A DNA stretch of 64,000 nt, from NCBI RefSeq assembly GCF_009718825.1, contig NZ_WNHB01000001.1:1-64000 (forward strand), read 5' to 3'. Positions 7,900 through 15,722 of this stretch are shown one piece after another. Every line of letters starts with the position of its first letter. Position 1 is the first letter of the stretch. The DNA comes from Terrilactibacillus tamarindi. Lineage in GTDB: Bacteria > Bacillota > Bacilli > Bacillales > Sporolactobacillaceae. The position numbers were made by a program, and so were the translations under genes. Below the pieces are notes generated by a model that was given only the letters and a program-made list of their open reading frames with translations, did not search any database and was not told where the DNA came from.

Positions 7900-9126
7900 A
7901 TGGAATACGAAGAGAAAATCCTCACATACCTAGTTGATAATTATCGGAAGAGTAAGAAGGATTCTGGAAATAACAAAACTAACAGGAGAACGCAGGTAAA
8001 ACCTGAAAAAATATATAAAAAGTATAATGCTAATGATGGTGATTTTGAAGAGATATCCAGATTGAATCAATTGGTAAATAAGTTGACGGAGAAAGGTTTT
8101 ATTTATAGCACAACAGAAGCCTTCGGAACTCAAATACAGAGTATTTATCTTGTTGATGAGAGTATTCTCGATATTGAGAAATACCTAAGTGATAAGTATG
8201 GTTATGTTTCAAAGGATATGAAGATTGAGCAGTTACAGCTGTTAGTTGATTATTACAAGAATGCCTCTCCTATATGTGAAAAGGAATGTGCGCTATTATC
8301 GGAAAGCGTTGATAATAGAAAGGTTCCAAAGAATTATAAAGAACTTGATGCTGTTTTCAAAGCAATTTCGTTCATAGAAAATAACCAGACGGATTTATAC
8401 ATCAGAGAAGTTTCAATGAAGGTTTATGGTGATTCAAAGTTCTTTGAGAATGTAACATTGCAACCGGTGTGTACTTTGTTACGCAAGTATTCAGATAGAA
8501 CTATTGAGGAAAATGAGCTGATTGATGAAATTCTGGTGGATTATCACATTTATAAAGAGCCACAGAAACTTTGTATTAAAGGAAATGTAGTGATAACCAT
8601 CTCTGGGAACGATGTGGATCTTAGTGGTTTTTCTGAAGGAATAGAAATCATGGCCTCAGATCTTACAAATATTCAATCGATAAAAATATGTGCTTCGAAG
8701 TTTATGACAATTGAGAATAAAACATCATTCTTGAGATACAAAGATAATGATACTGTCAGCTTTTATCTTGGAGGATATGCTAACAGATATCAGCGTGAAT
8801 TTATAAAAATGATTCATGACACAAATCCAGATACAAAGTATATGCACTTTGGAGATATTGATGCAGGTGGTTTCTGGATACATCATAATTTATGTGAGAT
8901 TACAGGAATTAATTTTGCTCTGTTTTATATGTCTTCTGATGAACTTAAAAATGAAGAGTATGAGTCTTGCTTGCATGGCCTTACAGAAAATGATATAGCT
9001 AGACTTAAAGAATTAAAAGAGATGGATTTGTATGCGCATACAGTTAATTACATGTTAGAAAATAATGTGAAATTGGAACAGGAAATTATTAGTTTGAATT
9101 TGATGAATCGGAAGTTAACAGTGTAG
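7900..9126 (+). CDS. jetD: Wadjet defence protein JetD (toprim-like nuclease)
   Basis: 408 residues. The nuclease subunit of Wadjet, related to the TopoVI-A/Spo11 fold. An N-terminal winged-helix region (about 1-85, DUF3322-like) precedes a C-terminal DUF2220/toprim domain. The metal-binding set is visible: Glu272 in FMTIENKTSF and the DxD Asp319/Asp321 in HFGDIDAGGF. A GTG at 7897 is also in frame, but ATG 7900 sits better behind AAAGGAG (7886-7892). It follows jetC with a two-base gap, and a hairpin terminator closes the operon at 9171. All catalytic motifs of the four-gene system are intact, so it is probably functional. Confidence 0.9.
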   Translation: MEYEEKILTYLVDNYRKSKKDSGNNKTNRRTQVKPEKIYKKYNANDGDFEEISRLNQLVNKLTEKGFIYSTTEAFGTQIQSIYLVDESILDIEKYLSDKYGYVSKDMKIEQLQLLVDYYKNASPICEKECALLSESVDNRKVPKNYKELDAVFKAISFIENNQTDLYIREVSMKVYGDSKFFENVTLQPVCTLLRKYSDRTIEENELIDEILVDYHIYKEPQKLCIKGNVVITISGNDVDLSGFSEGIEIMASDLTNIQSIKICASKFMTIENKTSFLRYKDNDTVSFYLGGYANRYQREFIKMIHDTNPDTKYMHFGDIDAGGFWIHHNLCEITGINFALFYMSSDELKNEEYESCLHGLTENDIARLKELKEMDLYAHTVNYMLENNVKLEQEIISLNLMNRKLTV

Positions 9127-9170
9127 CACAACTAAAAAAATATATAAGTAGAAGAATTGTAGAATTCTAT

Positions 9171-9205
9171 TAGCGAACAGTCACTCTAACTGTTCGCTAT
9201 TTACA
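9171..9205 (+). terminator. terminator of the jetABCD operon
   Basis: Perfect 10-bp stem TAGCGAACAG (9171-9180) with CTGTTCGCTA (9190-9199) and a nine-base loop, followed by a weak T-rich stretch. Confidence 0.7.
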
Positions 9206-9250
9206 TTCTATAATGGAAATAAAGCAAATACTATTGGTGATAATATCTAA

Positions 9251-9397
9251 GGGGAAAGGTATTACTTCAAAACCTTATATATGTTATCTGATTTACTAAA
9301 CGAGGAATATCCGTTACCCTACTTTTTTGATATTATTCACTATGAGACCATCTCCAATGTGAATCTTAAAAATCATATTGATATAGAAGTAAAATAA
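9251..9397 (+). pseudogene. remnant of an MntA-like nucleotidyltransferase antitoxin
   Basis: An open stretch between stops (48 codons, no start) reads ...TLYMLSDLLNEEYPLPY then FFDIIHYETISNVNLKN then HIDIEVK-stop. This is the C-terminal pattern of MntA/minimal nucleotidyltransferases (short hydrophobic helix, LPYFFD, then N..LK.HI). Only the last third survives; the catalytic GSxxxGxxxxxSDxD part is missing. MntA normally pairs with the HEPN toxin HepT, and no HepT is visible. I infer a decayed defence or toxin-antitoxin gene next to Wadjet. Confidence 0.5.
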
Positions 9398-9603
9398 TTT
9401 ATGAAGCTAACGCAGCAGAAAACTATAGTAATGGTGGTTACTAGGTTCTTTTTTTATAGTAAAGATACTTATATCAATTGTGTGTATAAAGTAGGCTTCG
9501 ATCCACAGGTCCCGTTCTTTTAGTCATCTTTTCTCCGTTATCCTTATTCTATTATGTTGTATTCCCGCTGTATAACAACCATGGTTTCGGTTCTTTTCGA
9601 GTA

Positions 9604-9660
9604 TTTCAGTGCCTAACACCACCCGAAGTTTGTCGAGTAATATCGGAGTGCCAGGCACCT
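9604..9660. repeat. short interspersed GTGCC repeat, copy 1
   Basis: CAGTGCCTAACACCACCCGA, then AGTTTGTCGAGTAATATCGG, ending AGTGCCAGGCACCT. Outer ends form an inverted pair (GTGCC / GGCAC). Nearly identical to 11178-11234. Confidence 0.75.
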
Positions 9661-9905
9661 ATATTAAGGAAGTACAAAGGGATACTATCACAAGCACCTA
9701 TCACAGCACATATGACAGCCATACAGCACCGATACAGGCAAGGGAATAGGAGAAGGGTAGCAAGTGTGATAGGACAGTCACACAAGGGCAACAGCAAGAC
9801 AAGCGAGACCAACAGTAAGACAAACGAAATGAATAGAATAAAAGAAGAATAAAAAAGAGAAACGAACATCACCAACAGAACCATAGTAACGCAATAAGAT
9901 TAGCA
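9661..9905. other. strongly T-poor non-coding stretch
   Basis: About 245 bases with very few T on the + strand (mostly CA-, AG- and AC-rich). The minus-strand frame across it (9606-9884) is just the hydrophobic reading of a T-rich strand, without a ribosome site, and runs into the flanking repeat. No function recognised. The rest of 9400-10340 also shows no supported gene. Confidence 0.4.
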
Positions 9906-10355
9906 CCAAACAAATGTCAAGATACTTATGGGGGGTATATAGAGTGGGCAAGGTACCAGAGATGCCCTGTCTAGTGTTCACAAAATATATGTACCAAATT
10001 GGCTACTTTTTTATGGTAAACAATGGAAGTGTGAAAAGGAGTACTCACCACAAATATATATATATGTCAAATAGTCGTGTTGGTGAGGGGAATTTAAGCG
10101 AATTAACTTTTACTAGGTGGGTGATTATTCACTCCAATCCCTTATATGACCCTGTATAAACAGGAGTGGTTGACAGAATCGCAATTTTATATGAATCTAG
10201 GTGAACATTTTTCTTAGGACTTTTTGGGTATCAGACTTTCGAAATAAAACTTTAATCCTATAAATGTCGAGATATAGTATTCCAATAAATTTACAGGCAT
10301 GTTAAAATTGTTACTGTTATTGTAATCTAGTAAACTTATGGGGGTAAGGTATATA

Positions 10356-10991
10356 ATGGCAAAGGAAAAAGTTAAAAAACCGTTCTATAAGAAATGGTGG
10401 GTATGGGTAATCGCTGTTATTATCGTTTGGGGGATCGGAAGTCAAGGTGGAGGAAACGATGAATCTAGTAAATCCACTGAAACAGCCAGCAAGCCCAAAA
10501 CTGAAACGGTAACTACTAAAGAGGTTGCAAAGGAAGAACCTGTTAAGGAAGAACCTGTTAAGGAAGAAACACCTAAGGAAGAACCTAAACAACAACCTGT
10601 TAAGAAGGAAGAACCTAAGAAGGAAGTTAAGGAAGAACCTAAGAAGGAAGTTAAGGAAGAACCTAAGAAAGAAGTTAAGGAAGAACCTAAAGAACCTGAA
10701 CTAACGGTTTCTCAGGAAAATGCAATTCAAACAGCTAAGGATTATCTTGATTATACAGCCTTTTCTAAATCTGGACTTATTAAACAATTAAAGTTCGATA
10801 AGTATTCAACTGCTGACGCTACTTTCGCTGTAAATCATATTGAGGTTGATTGGAAAGAACAGGCTGTAAAAACAGCACAAGATTACATGGACTATTCTTC
10901 ATTTTCTCGTCAAGGACTTATTGACCAGTTAAAGTTCGACGGATATACACAAGAAGAGGCAACTTACGGTGTCGATAAAGTAGGTCTTTAA
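10356..10991 (+). CDS. membrane-anchored Ltp-domain protein (possible phage exclusion)
   Basis: 211 residues. One N-terminal membrane helix (about 13-29, WWVWVIAVIIVWGIG), then a low-complexity Lys/Glu/Pro linker (about 50-112, repeats of KEEPKKEV), then two tandem copies of the Ltp/PF07553 helix-turn module (about 119-163 and 164-211; signatures AKDYLDYTAFSKSGLI and AQDYMDYSSFSRQGLI). The founding member, Ltp of Streptococcus thermophilus phage TP-J34, blocks phage DNA injection; many Bacillales homologues have unknown roles. There is no lipobox Cys here, so anchoring is by a transmembrane helix, not lipid. An upstream in-frame ATG at 10338 exists, but GGGGGTAAGG at 10339-10348 favours ATG 10356. 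Confidence 0.75.
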   Translation: MAKEKVKKPFYKKWWVWVIAVIIVWGIGSQGGGNDESSKSTETASKPKTETVTTKEVAKEEPVKEEPVKEETPKEEPKQQPVKKEEPKKEVKEEPKKEVKEEPKKEVKEEPKEPELTVSQENAIQTAKDYLDYTAFSKSGLIKQLKFDKYSTADATFAVNHIEVDWKEQAVKTAQDYMDYSSFSRQGLIDQLKFDGYTQEEATYGVDKVGL

Positions 10992-11000
10992 TATATCGGG

Positions 11001-11124
11001 TTTAAAATGGGTTTTCTATAAAGGCAAAATTCATACTGTCGTAAAAGACTATGAAAATGGTTATCTCGAAATACGAGAAATCAATACAACTAATCAACCT
11101 TACTGGTGGAAAGGGAAAATGTAA
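11001..11124 (+). pseudogene. short gene remnant, unknown
   Basis: An open frame without a start reads FYKGKIHTVVKDYENGYL followed by EIREINTTNQPYWWKGKM-stop. The codon choice and composition look protein-like. It overlaps the end of the Ltp gene in another frame and is followed by a terminator. Probably the 3' end of a lost gene; I do not recognise the family. Confidence 0.3.
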
Positions 11125-11148
11125 TCCCTATGATACCGTCAACTAGAG

Positions 11149-11176
11149 AGGACGTTCACTAAGAACGTTCTTTTTA
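11149..11176 (+). terminator. terminator after the Ltp gene and remnant
   Basis: Stem AGGACGTTC (11149-11157) with GAACGTTCT (11163-11171), one G-T pair, followed by TTTTT. Confidence 0.75.
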
Positions 11177-11177
11177 A

Positions 11178-11234
11178 TTTCAGTGCCTGTCACCACCCGA
11201 AGTTTGTCGATTAATGTCGAAGTGCCAGGCACCT
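11178..11234. repeat. short interspersed GTGCC repeat, copy 2
   Basis: CAGTGCCTGTCACCACCCGA, then AGTTTGTCGATTAATGTCGA, ending AGTGCCAGGCACCT. Only a handful of differences from copy 1 at 9604. Shorter derivatives of the GTGCCTGGCACC core occur at 17924-17938, 18721-18735, 19742-19756 and 25126-25137. Confidence 0.75.
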
Positions 11235-11343
11235 AAATGTGTCGTTTCTATGAATCTCTCGTATAACGTATTGACGTGATCCGATGAGGAGATTAAGATA
11301 AAGTGGAAGTTAGGAAGTGCTTACATTTCCATTCTATTAAAAA

Positions 11344-11357
11344 TGAAAGCGCTGACT
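11344..11357 (+). promoter_or_regulatory. near-consensus cre (CcpA) site
   Basis: TGAAAGCGCTGACT differs from the consensus TGWAANCGNTNWCA only at the last base. Lies upstream of the gluconate regulator; suggests glucose repression. Confidence 0.55.
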
Positions 11358-11367
11358 CTATATGAAG

Positions 11368-11384
11368 TTGTTGACAAGTATACA
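11368..11384 (+). promoter_or_regulatory. putative GntR-type operator 1
   Basis: TTGTTGACAAGTATACA, matched at 12416-12432 by TTGTCGACAAGTATTCA. The core TTGTYGACAA is a palindrome, the form bound by GntR/FCD regulators. Co-location with the regulator and the kinase gene makes autoregulation likely. Inference from shared motif. Confidence 0.5.
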
Positions 11385-11402
11385 GATAAAAGGGGGATGC
11401 TT

Positions 11403-11438
11403 ATGGAGATTGGTAAGATGGGCTTGGAAGGGAAATGA
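11403..11438 (+). pseudogene. 11-codon minicistron, leader or decayed gene start
   Basis: ATG 11403 behind AGGGGG encodes MEIGKMGLEGK then stop. The run resembles the very start of a short-chain dehydrogenase (LEGK before the missing nucleotide-binding VTG motif), such as a gluconate dehydrogenase. It could be the stub of a deleted operon gene or a leader peptide between operator 1 and the cre site at 11460. Confidence 0.25.
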
Positions 11439-11459
11439 GCGGTTGAATCTGATTTAATT

Positions 11460-11473
11460 TGAAAGCGTTCACA
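11460..11473 (+). promoter_or_regulatory. perfect cre (CcpA) site
   Basis: TGAAAGCGTTCACA fits every position of the catabolite-responsive element TGWAANCGNTNWCA. It sits about 210 bases before the first gene of the gluconate operon, so CcpA-mediated carbon catabolite repression is expected. Confidence 0.7.
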
Positions 11474-11684
11474 CCAGTTATTACCTTGTCATTAATTATG
11501 CGTTATCGTTCCCTCGAAAAAGATACTTTTACCGGCCAAGGATTGTCTCACTGCCAAATGAATTCGGCGGCCACGCTGTTAGCTGAGGATCGAGCCATAT
11601 CAAACCAGTTTCAACAATAGAGAAATGTTTTTTGGTAACCGCTTTCCTCCTAATCACTATGACTTGACGACAGGAGTTTTTAAT

Positions 11685-12392
11685 ATGTTGCATTTTCCTG
11701 AATTATGGATGAAAGATGCATCGCTTGGTGAACGTATAGCAAACGAATTACGCCTGCTTATCCTTGAAAATGTGATAAAACCTGGGGACATTCTTTCTGA
11801 AAATCAGATAGCTAGGAAATATGGAACCAGCCGTTCACCGGTTCGCGACGCTATGAAAGCGCTTGCTAATGATGGCCTAATTCGACTAGAACGAATGGGC
11901 GCCCGTGTATTAGGAATGAGCTTGAATGATATACATGAACTGTATGATGTACGTGAAATGATTGAAGATTTTGCGCAGCAAAGAGTCTCAGCAGGCTATC
12001 AGGACCAATTATCCAGATTGTTAAATCAGATGATCGATAAAATGGAGCTTGCAGCAAAATACAATAATCACAACGACTTTGCTTATTTTGATCTAATCTT
12101 TCACGAAGAGATTATCCGGCATGCCAATCACAAACGTATCATGAATCTGTGGAAAAGCATGAGATCGCTGATTATGGCTGTCATCATTGTGACAACCGAG
12201 GATGTCTTTGCCCATGGTTCAGATCACGTGGCCTGGGTCATCGAAAAACATCGAAAAATAGTACGCAGTCTTTTAACAGGAAATAAGAAAGATGTAGAAC
12301 AATCGGTTGTTTCCTATTTTCAAGATTCAAAAAGAACGCTTGATAAATCGTTTCCAGAATTAGAAACAGAGAAAGATAGATTCGATAAGTGA
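11685..12392 (+). CDS. gntR: GntR/FCD-family regulator of the gluconate operon
   Basis: 235 residues. An N-terminal winged helix-turn-helix (about 10-75, with ILSENQIARKYGTSRSPVRD, the GntR recognition region) precedes an all-helical FCD ligand-binding domain (about 85-215) with the usual Asp/His metal-ligand positions (HEEIIRHANH). Such regulators of sugar-acid operons repress until the sugar acid binds. The frame opens at 11625, but ATG 11685 lies behind CAGGAG (11671-11676) and fits the family start. It heads the operon: operator-like palindromes lie upstream of it and between it and the kinase gene. Whether the inducer is gluconate, 6-phosphogluconate or KDPG cannot be read from sequence. 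Confidence 0.85.
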   Translation: MLHFPELWMKDASLGERIANELRLLILENVIKPGDILSENQIARKYGTSRSPVRDAMKALANDGLIRLERMGARVLGMSLNDIHELYDVREMIEDFAQQRVSAGYQDQLSRLLNQMIDKMELAAKYNNHNDFAYFDLIFHEEIIRHANHKRIMNLWKSMRSLIMAVIIVTTEDVFAHGSDHVAWVIEKHRKIVRSLLTGNKKDVEQSVVSYFQDSKRTLDKSFPELETEKDRFDK

Positions 12393-12415
12393 TAGTGAAG
12401 AATTAGAGGCTTAAG

Positions 12416-12432
12416 TTGTCGACAAGTATTCA
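12416..12432 (+). promoter_or_regulatory. putative GntR-type operator 2
   Basis: TTGTCGACAAGTATTCA, in which TTGTCGACAA is a perfect palindrome. Second copy of the motif at 11368, placed 40 bases before the kinase start. Confidence 0.5.
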
Positions 12433-12471
12433 AATACCCATGTAGCAGTTTCATGGGACGAGGAGGTTTTT

Positions 12472-14049
12472 ATGATGAATGGCTCATACATGATAGGTGT
12501 TGATATTGGAACAACCAGTACCAAAGCGGTACTTTATACAATTGACGGAACCATCGTGGCATATGCGAATCAAGGTTATCCATTGTATACGCCGGACGCA
12601 TTTACCGCTGAACAGGATCCTGATCAAATTTTCGATACTGTTCTTAGTGTCATTCATGAAGTGGTGGCTAAGAGTGACAAAAGACCGGAAACGATCCAGT
12701 TTGTTAGCTTCAGCTGTGCCATGCACAGTGTCATCCCAGTAGATCGGGAAGGCAGACCGCTGATGCGGTGCTTGACATGGGCGGATAATCGAAGTATTGA
12801 CTGGTGCTGCAGACTGAAAGAAGACATGGGCGGACATGAGATCTATATGCGGACAGGGACACCGAATCATCCGATGTCTCCACTTTCGAAATTGCTTTGG
12901 ATGCGCCATGAGAAACCTGAGATATTTAACAAATCGGCCAAGTTCATTTCAATGAAAGAATATGTTTTTTATAAATTATTCCATAAATATATCGTTGATT
13001 ATTCTATTGCCTCTTGCACCGGACTCATGAGAATGGACCAGATGACTTGGGATCAAGAAGCGTTGAAGATTGCCGGAATTACTGAAAGTCACTTGTCTGA
13101 TCCAGTACCGACAACTTATATAATGAAAGACCTTGATCCAATGTATGCTGAACAAATGGGGTTGAGGGAAGACACCCCTTTCGTTCTCGGAGCTAGTGAC
13201 GGTGTACTTTCCAACCTAGGTGTAAATGCAATTGAACCGGGCAATGTTGCGGTGACCATAGGTACGAGTGGAGCTATTCGGACAGTGGTCGATCATTATT
13301 CTGCGGATCCGAAAGAACGGCTCTTTTGTTATCAACTGACTGAGGACAAATGGGTGGTAGGCGGCCCTGTTAATAACGGAGGCGGTGTACTGAGATGGGC
13401 AAGAGATGAATTTGCCGCTTCGGAAATTGAAACAGCTAAGCGGCTAGGCATTAGCTCTTATGATGTGCTTACCCAAATGGCATCGCGTGTTAACCCTGGT
13501 TCCGATGGATTAATTTTTCAACCTTACTTCAGCGGTGAACGCGCACCCCTGTGGAATCCGAATGCCCGTGGCGCTTTCTTTGGATTGAATTTGCATCATC
13601 AGAAACAACACATGATTCGGGCTGTACTGGAGGGCGTGATTTACAACCTTTACAGTGTCATGCTGGCTATGCAGGAACGGACTGGCGAGCCGAAACTGAT
13701 TCAGGCGACTGGAGGTTTTTCCCGTTCAGCATTATGGCGCCAGATGATGGCTGATATTTTTAATCAACCCGTAAATGTCCCGGAGAGCTTCGAGAGTTCC
13801 TGCCTTGGAGCAGCTGTTCTTGGTCTGTATGCGACCGGAGTAGTTGACAACTTGAATGTTGTTTCGCAGATGATCGGTTCAGTACACAGTCATCAGCCGA
13901 TTCAGGAGAATGCAGCAGCTTATGAACAGATATTTCCCATTTTCATCCGGCTCTCGAGGAAGCTAAATGATGAATGGAAGGATATCGCCTCTTTCCAGCA
14001 TAATTGTTTGAATACTAACAGGCTCGAAAAAAAACTAACTTTGAGCTAA
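12472..14049 (+). CDS. gntK: gluconate kinase (FGGY family)
   Basis: 525 residues. Phosphorylates D-gluconate to 6-phosphogluconate in the cytosol. N-terminal FGGY_N domain opens with the ATPase-fold phosphate loop MIGVDIGTTSTKAVLYT (7-23); the C-terminal FGGY_C domain carries GGFSRSALWRQMMADI (about 420-435), a typical gluconokinase signature. Length agrees with Bacillus GntK (about 513). AGGAGG at 12461-12466 supports the start; ATG 12475 is an equally spaced alternative. Neighbours (permease, dehydratase, aldolase) point to the Entner-Doudoroff route rather than the pentose phosphate route. A related xylulose- or sugar-kinase specificity cannot be excluded by sequence alone. Confidence 0.88.
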   Translation: MMNGSYMIGVDIGTTSTKAVLYTIDGTIVAYANQGYPLYTPDAFTAEQDPDQIFDTVLSVIHEVVAKSDKRPETIQFVSFSCAMHSVIPVDREGRPLMRCLTWADNRSIDWCCRLKEDMGGHEIYMRTGTPNHPMSPLSKLLWMRHEKPEIFNKSAKFISMKEYVFYKLFHKYIVDYSIASCTGLMRMDQMTWDQEALKIAGITESHLSDPVPTTYIMKDLDPMYAEQMGLREDTPFVLGASDGVLSNLGVNAIEPGNVAVTIGTSGAIRTVVDHYSADPKERLFCYQLTEDKWVVGGPVNNGGGVLRWARDEFAASEIETAKRLGISSYDVLTQMASRVNPGSDGLIFQPYFSGERAPLWNPNARGAFFGLNLHHQKQHMIRAVLEGVIYNLYSVMLAMQERTGEPKLIQATGGFSRSALWRQMMADIFNQPVNVPESFESSCLGAAVLGLYATGVVDNLNVVSQMIGSVHSHQPIQENAAAYEQIFPIFIRLSRKLNDEWKDIASFQHNCLNTNRLEKKLTLS

Positions 14050-14064
14050 AAGGAGTCTTAAAAA

Positions 14065-15699
14065 ATGAAAAATCATTTATCAGAGATCAAACCCTACACC
14101 CGGGCTATTTTGAAAGGGCATTTATGTTCAAGTGGAGTGCCTTATGACATGATGGATCGTCCGATTATCGCCATCGCAAATTCATGGAATGAAATCGTTC
14201 CTGGCCATGTACATCTTAGAGAAGTTGCGGAATACGTGAAAAAAGGCGTTTTGGAGGCGGGTGGCTACCCTCTTGAATTTAATACAATTGCCGTCTGCGA
14301 TGGTATTGCTCAGGGACATGACGGGATGAAGTATTCCCTACCAAGCCGGGACACCGTTGCTGACAGTGTCGAAATTATGATCCGTGCCCATGAAATTTTC
14401 GATGGCATGGTAATGCTCAGTTCCTGCGATAAAATTGTCCCAGGGATGCTGATGAGTGCGGCGCGTCTTAATCTCCCAAGCGTTGTTGTGCTTGGTGGCG
14501 TGATGCCTAATTATATCAAGCCGAAGGAGTCCAAAGCAGCCCGCCAGCAGTTCCTTTCCGGTGATCTGGACGAAAAAGGGCTCGTTTCAGTTACGCAGAA
14601 ATACTATCCATGCGCCGGCGTCTGCCCTTTCCTTGGGACGGCGAATACGATGCAGGGGCTCTCGGAGGCTTTAGGGCTGGCTTTACCGGGCACGTCCTGG
14701 ATGAGAGCCTTATCAGACGAACAGTTTGAAGCTGCCAAAGCCGCTGGCCGTCAAGCCGTTGAACTTGTGAAAAAAAATATCCGGGCGAGAGATATTCTGA
14801 CAAAAGAGGCTTTTGAAAATGCGATTTCTGTTTTGCTTGCTATGGGTGGTTCTTTAAATGCCTGCCTGCATCTTCCGGCTATTGCGCGTGAAGCTGGCAT
14901 TGAACTTCCACTGGATACGTTCGATCGAATCAGCAGAAAGGTTCCCTTTATTGCGGCGGTTACGCCAAATAACAATAACTTTACAACCAATGATTTGCAG
15001 CAAGCTGGTGGTATCCCTGCATTGATGAAAGAACTGTCGCCACTTATTCACCTCGATAGTCTTACGGTGACTGGGCAGACAGCAGGTGAAAACATCGCCG
15101 AAGCCAAAGTCCATGACCGCGAAATGATTCATCCTTTGAACCAGCCGATTGAGCTAGAAGGCGGCATTGCGGTGCTGAAAGGGAACTTGGCAGAGCAGGG
15201 TGCATTAATCAAACAATCAGCGGTTCCGGAAGATTTGATGCAGCTCACTGCCCCAGCGATGGTTTTCAATTCGGAGGAACAGTTCCAAGAAGCCTATAAT
15301 GCAGGAAAAATCTCGGAAAACCATGTGGTTGTGATTCGCTACGAAGGACCAAAAGGTGGACCAGGAATGCGCGAACTGCATCGCTGCACAGAAATTCTAT
15401 CACGGTTCAAAAATATTGCATTAATTACGGACGGTCGTTTCTCCGGCGCATCGGCAGGCCTATCGATTGGTTATATGAGTCCTGAAGCTGCCGAAGGAGG
15501 AACATTGGCACTAGTGGAGGATGGCGACATGATCTCTATCAACGTGCCTGATCGCTCCATTGAGCTTGAAGTCAGTGAGAATGAACTATCTGAAAGAAGA
15601 GAGAAACTGAACACCATCAAACGAGAAGCCAGTAAATTCCTAAAACTTTACGCTGAGAGTACTGCATCGGCCGCTCATGGCGCCGTACGCATGGTCTGA
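14065..15699 (+). CDS. IlvD/Edd-family sugar-acid dehydratase
   Basis: 544 residues. Fe-S dehydratase of the IlvD/Edd family, with the cluster cysteines at Cys78 (AVCDGIAQGHDGM), Cys121 (SSCDKIVPG) and Cys187 (GVCPFLGTANTMQ). The VCDGIAQG and CDKIVPG wording is closer to phosphogluconate dehydratase than to dihydroxy-acid dehydratase, but the length is IlvD-like (Edd is about 600). With gluconate kinase upstream and KDPG aldolase downstream the likely reaction is 6-phosphogluconate to 2-keto-3-deoxy-6-phosphogluconate; direct dehydration of gluconate is the alternative. No other isoleucine/valine gene is nearby, which argues against an IlvD role. RBS AAAGGAG at 14049-14055. Confidence 0.8.
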   Translation: MKNHLSEIKPYTRAILKGHLCSSGVPYDMMDRPIIAIANSWNEIVPGHVHLREVAEYVKKGVLEAGGYPLEFNTIAVCDGIAQGHDGMKYSLPSRDTVADSVEIMIRAHEIFDGMVMLSSCDKIVPGMLMSAARLNLPSVVVLGGVMPNYIKPKESKAARQQFLSGDLDEKGLVSVTQKYYPCAGVCPFLGTANTMQGLSEALGLALPGTSWMRALSDEQFEAAKAAGRQAVELVKKNIRARDILTKEAFENAISVLLAMGGSLNACLHLPAIAREAGIELPLDTFDRISRKVPFIAAVTPNNNNFTTNDLQQAGGIPALMKELSPLIHLDSLTVTGQTAGENIAEAKVHDREMIHPLNQPIELEGGIAVLKGNLAEQGALIKQSAVPEDLMQLTAPAMVFNSEEQFQEAYNAGKISENHVVVIRYEGPKGGPGMRELHRCTEILSRFKNIALITDGRFSGASAGLSIGYMSPEAAEGGTLALVEDGDMISINVPDRSIELEVSENELSERREKLNTIKREASKFLKLYAESTASAAHGAVRMV

Positions 15700-15722
15700 T
15701 CAAATGAGAGGAGAGAGAAAAC

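Noticed and set aside
9606-10159. Frames 9606-9884 (-), 9778-9981 (-) and 9914-10159 (+)
   Set aside because: Low-complexity products of a T-poor region and repeats; no ribosome sites, no recognisable domains.
12484-12909. Long minus-strand frame inside gntK
   Set aside because: Shadow of the kinase gene, which has strong family motifs on the + strand.
14065-15699. Calling the dehydratase IlvD of branched-chain amino acid synthesis
   Set aside because: Its motifs (VCDGIAQG, CDKIVPG) and its place between gluconate kinase and KDPG aldolase favour a sugar-acid role.
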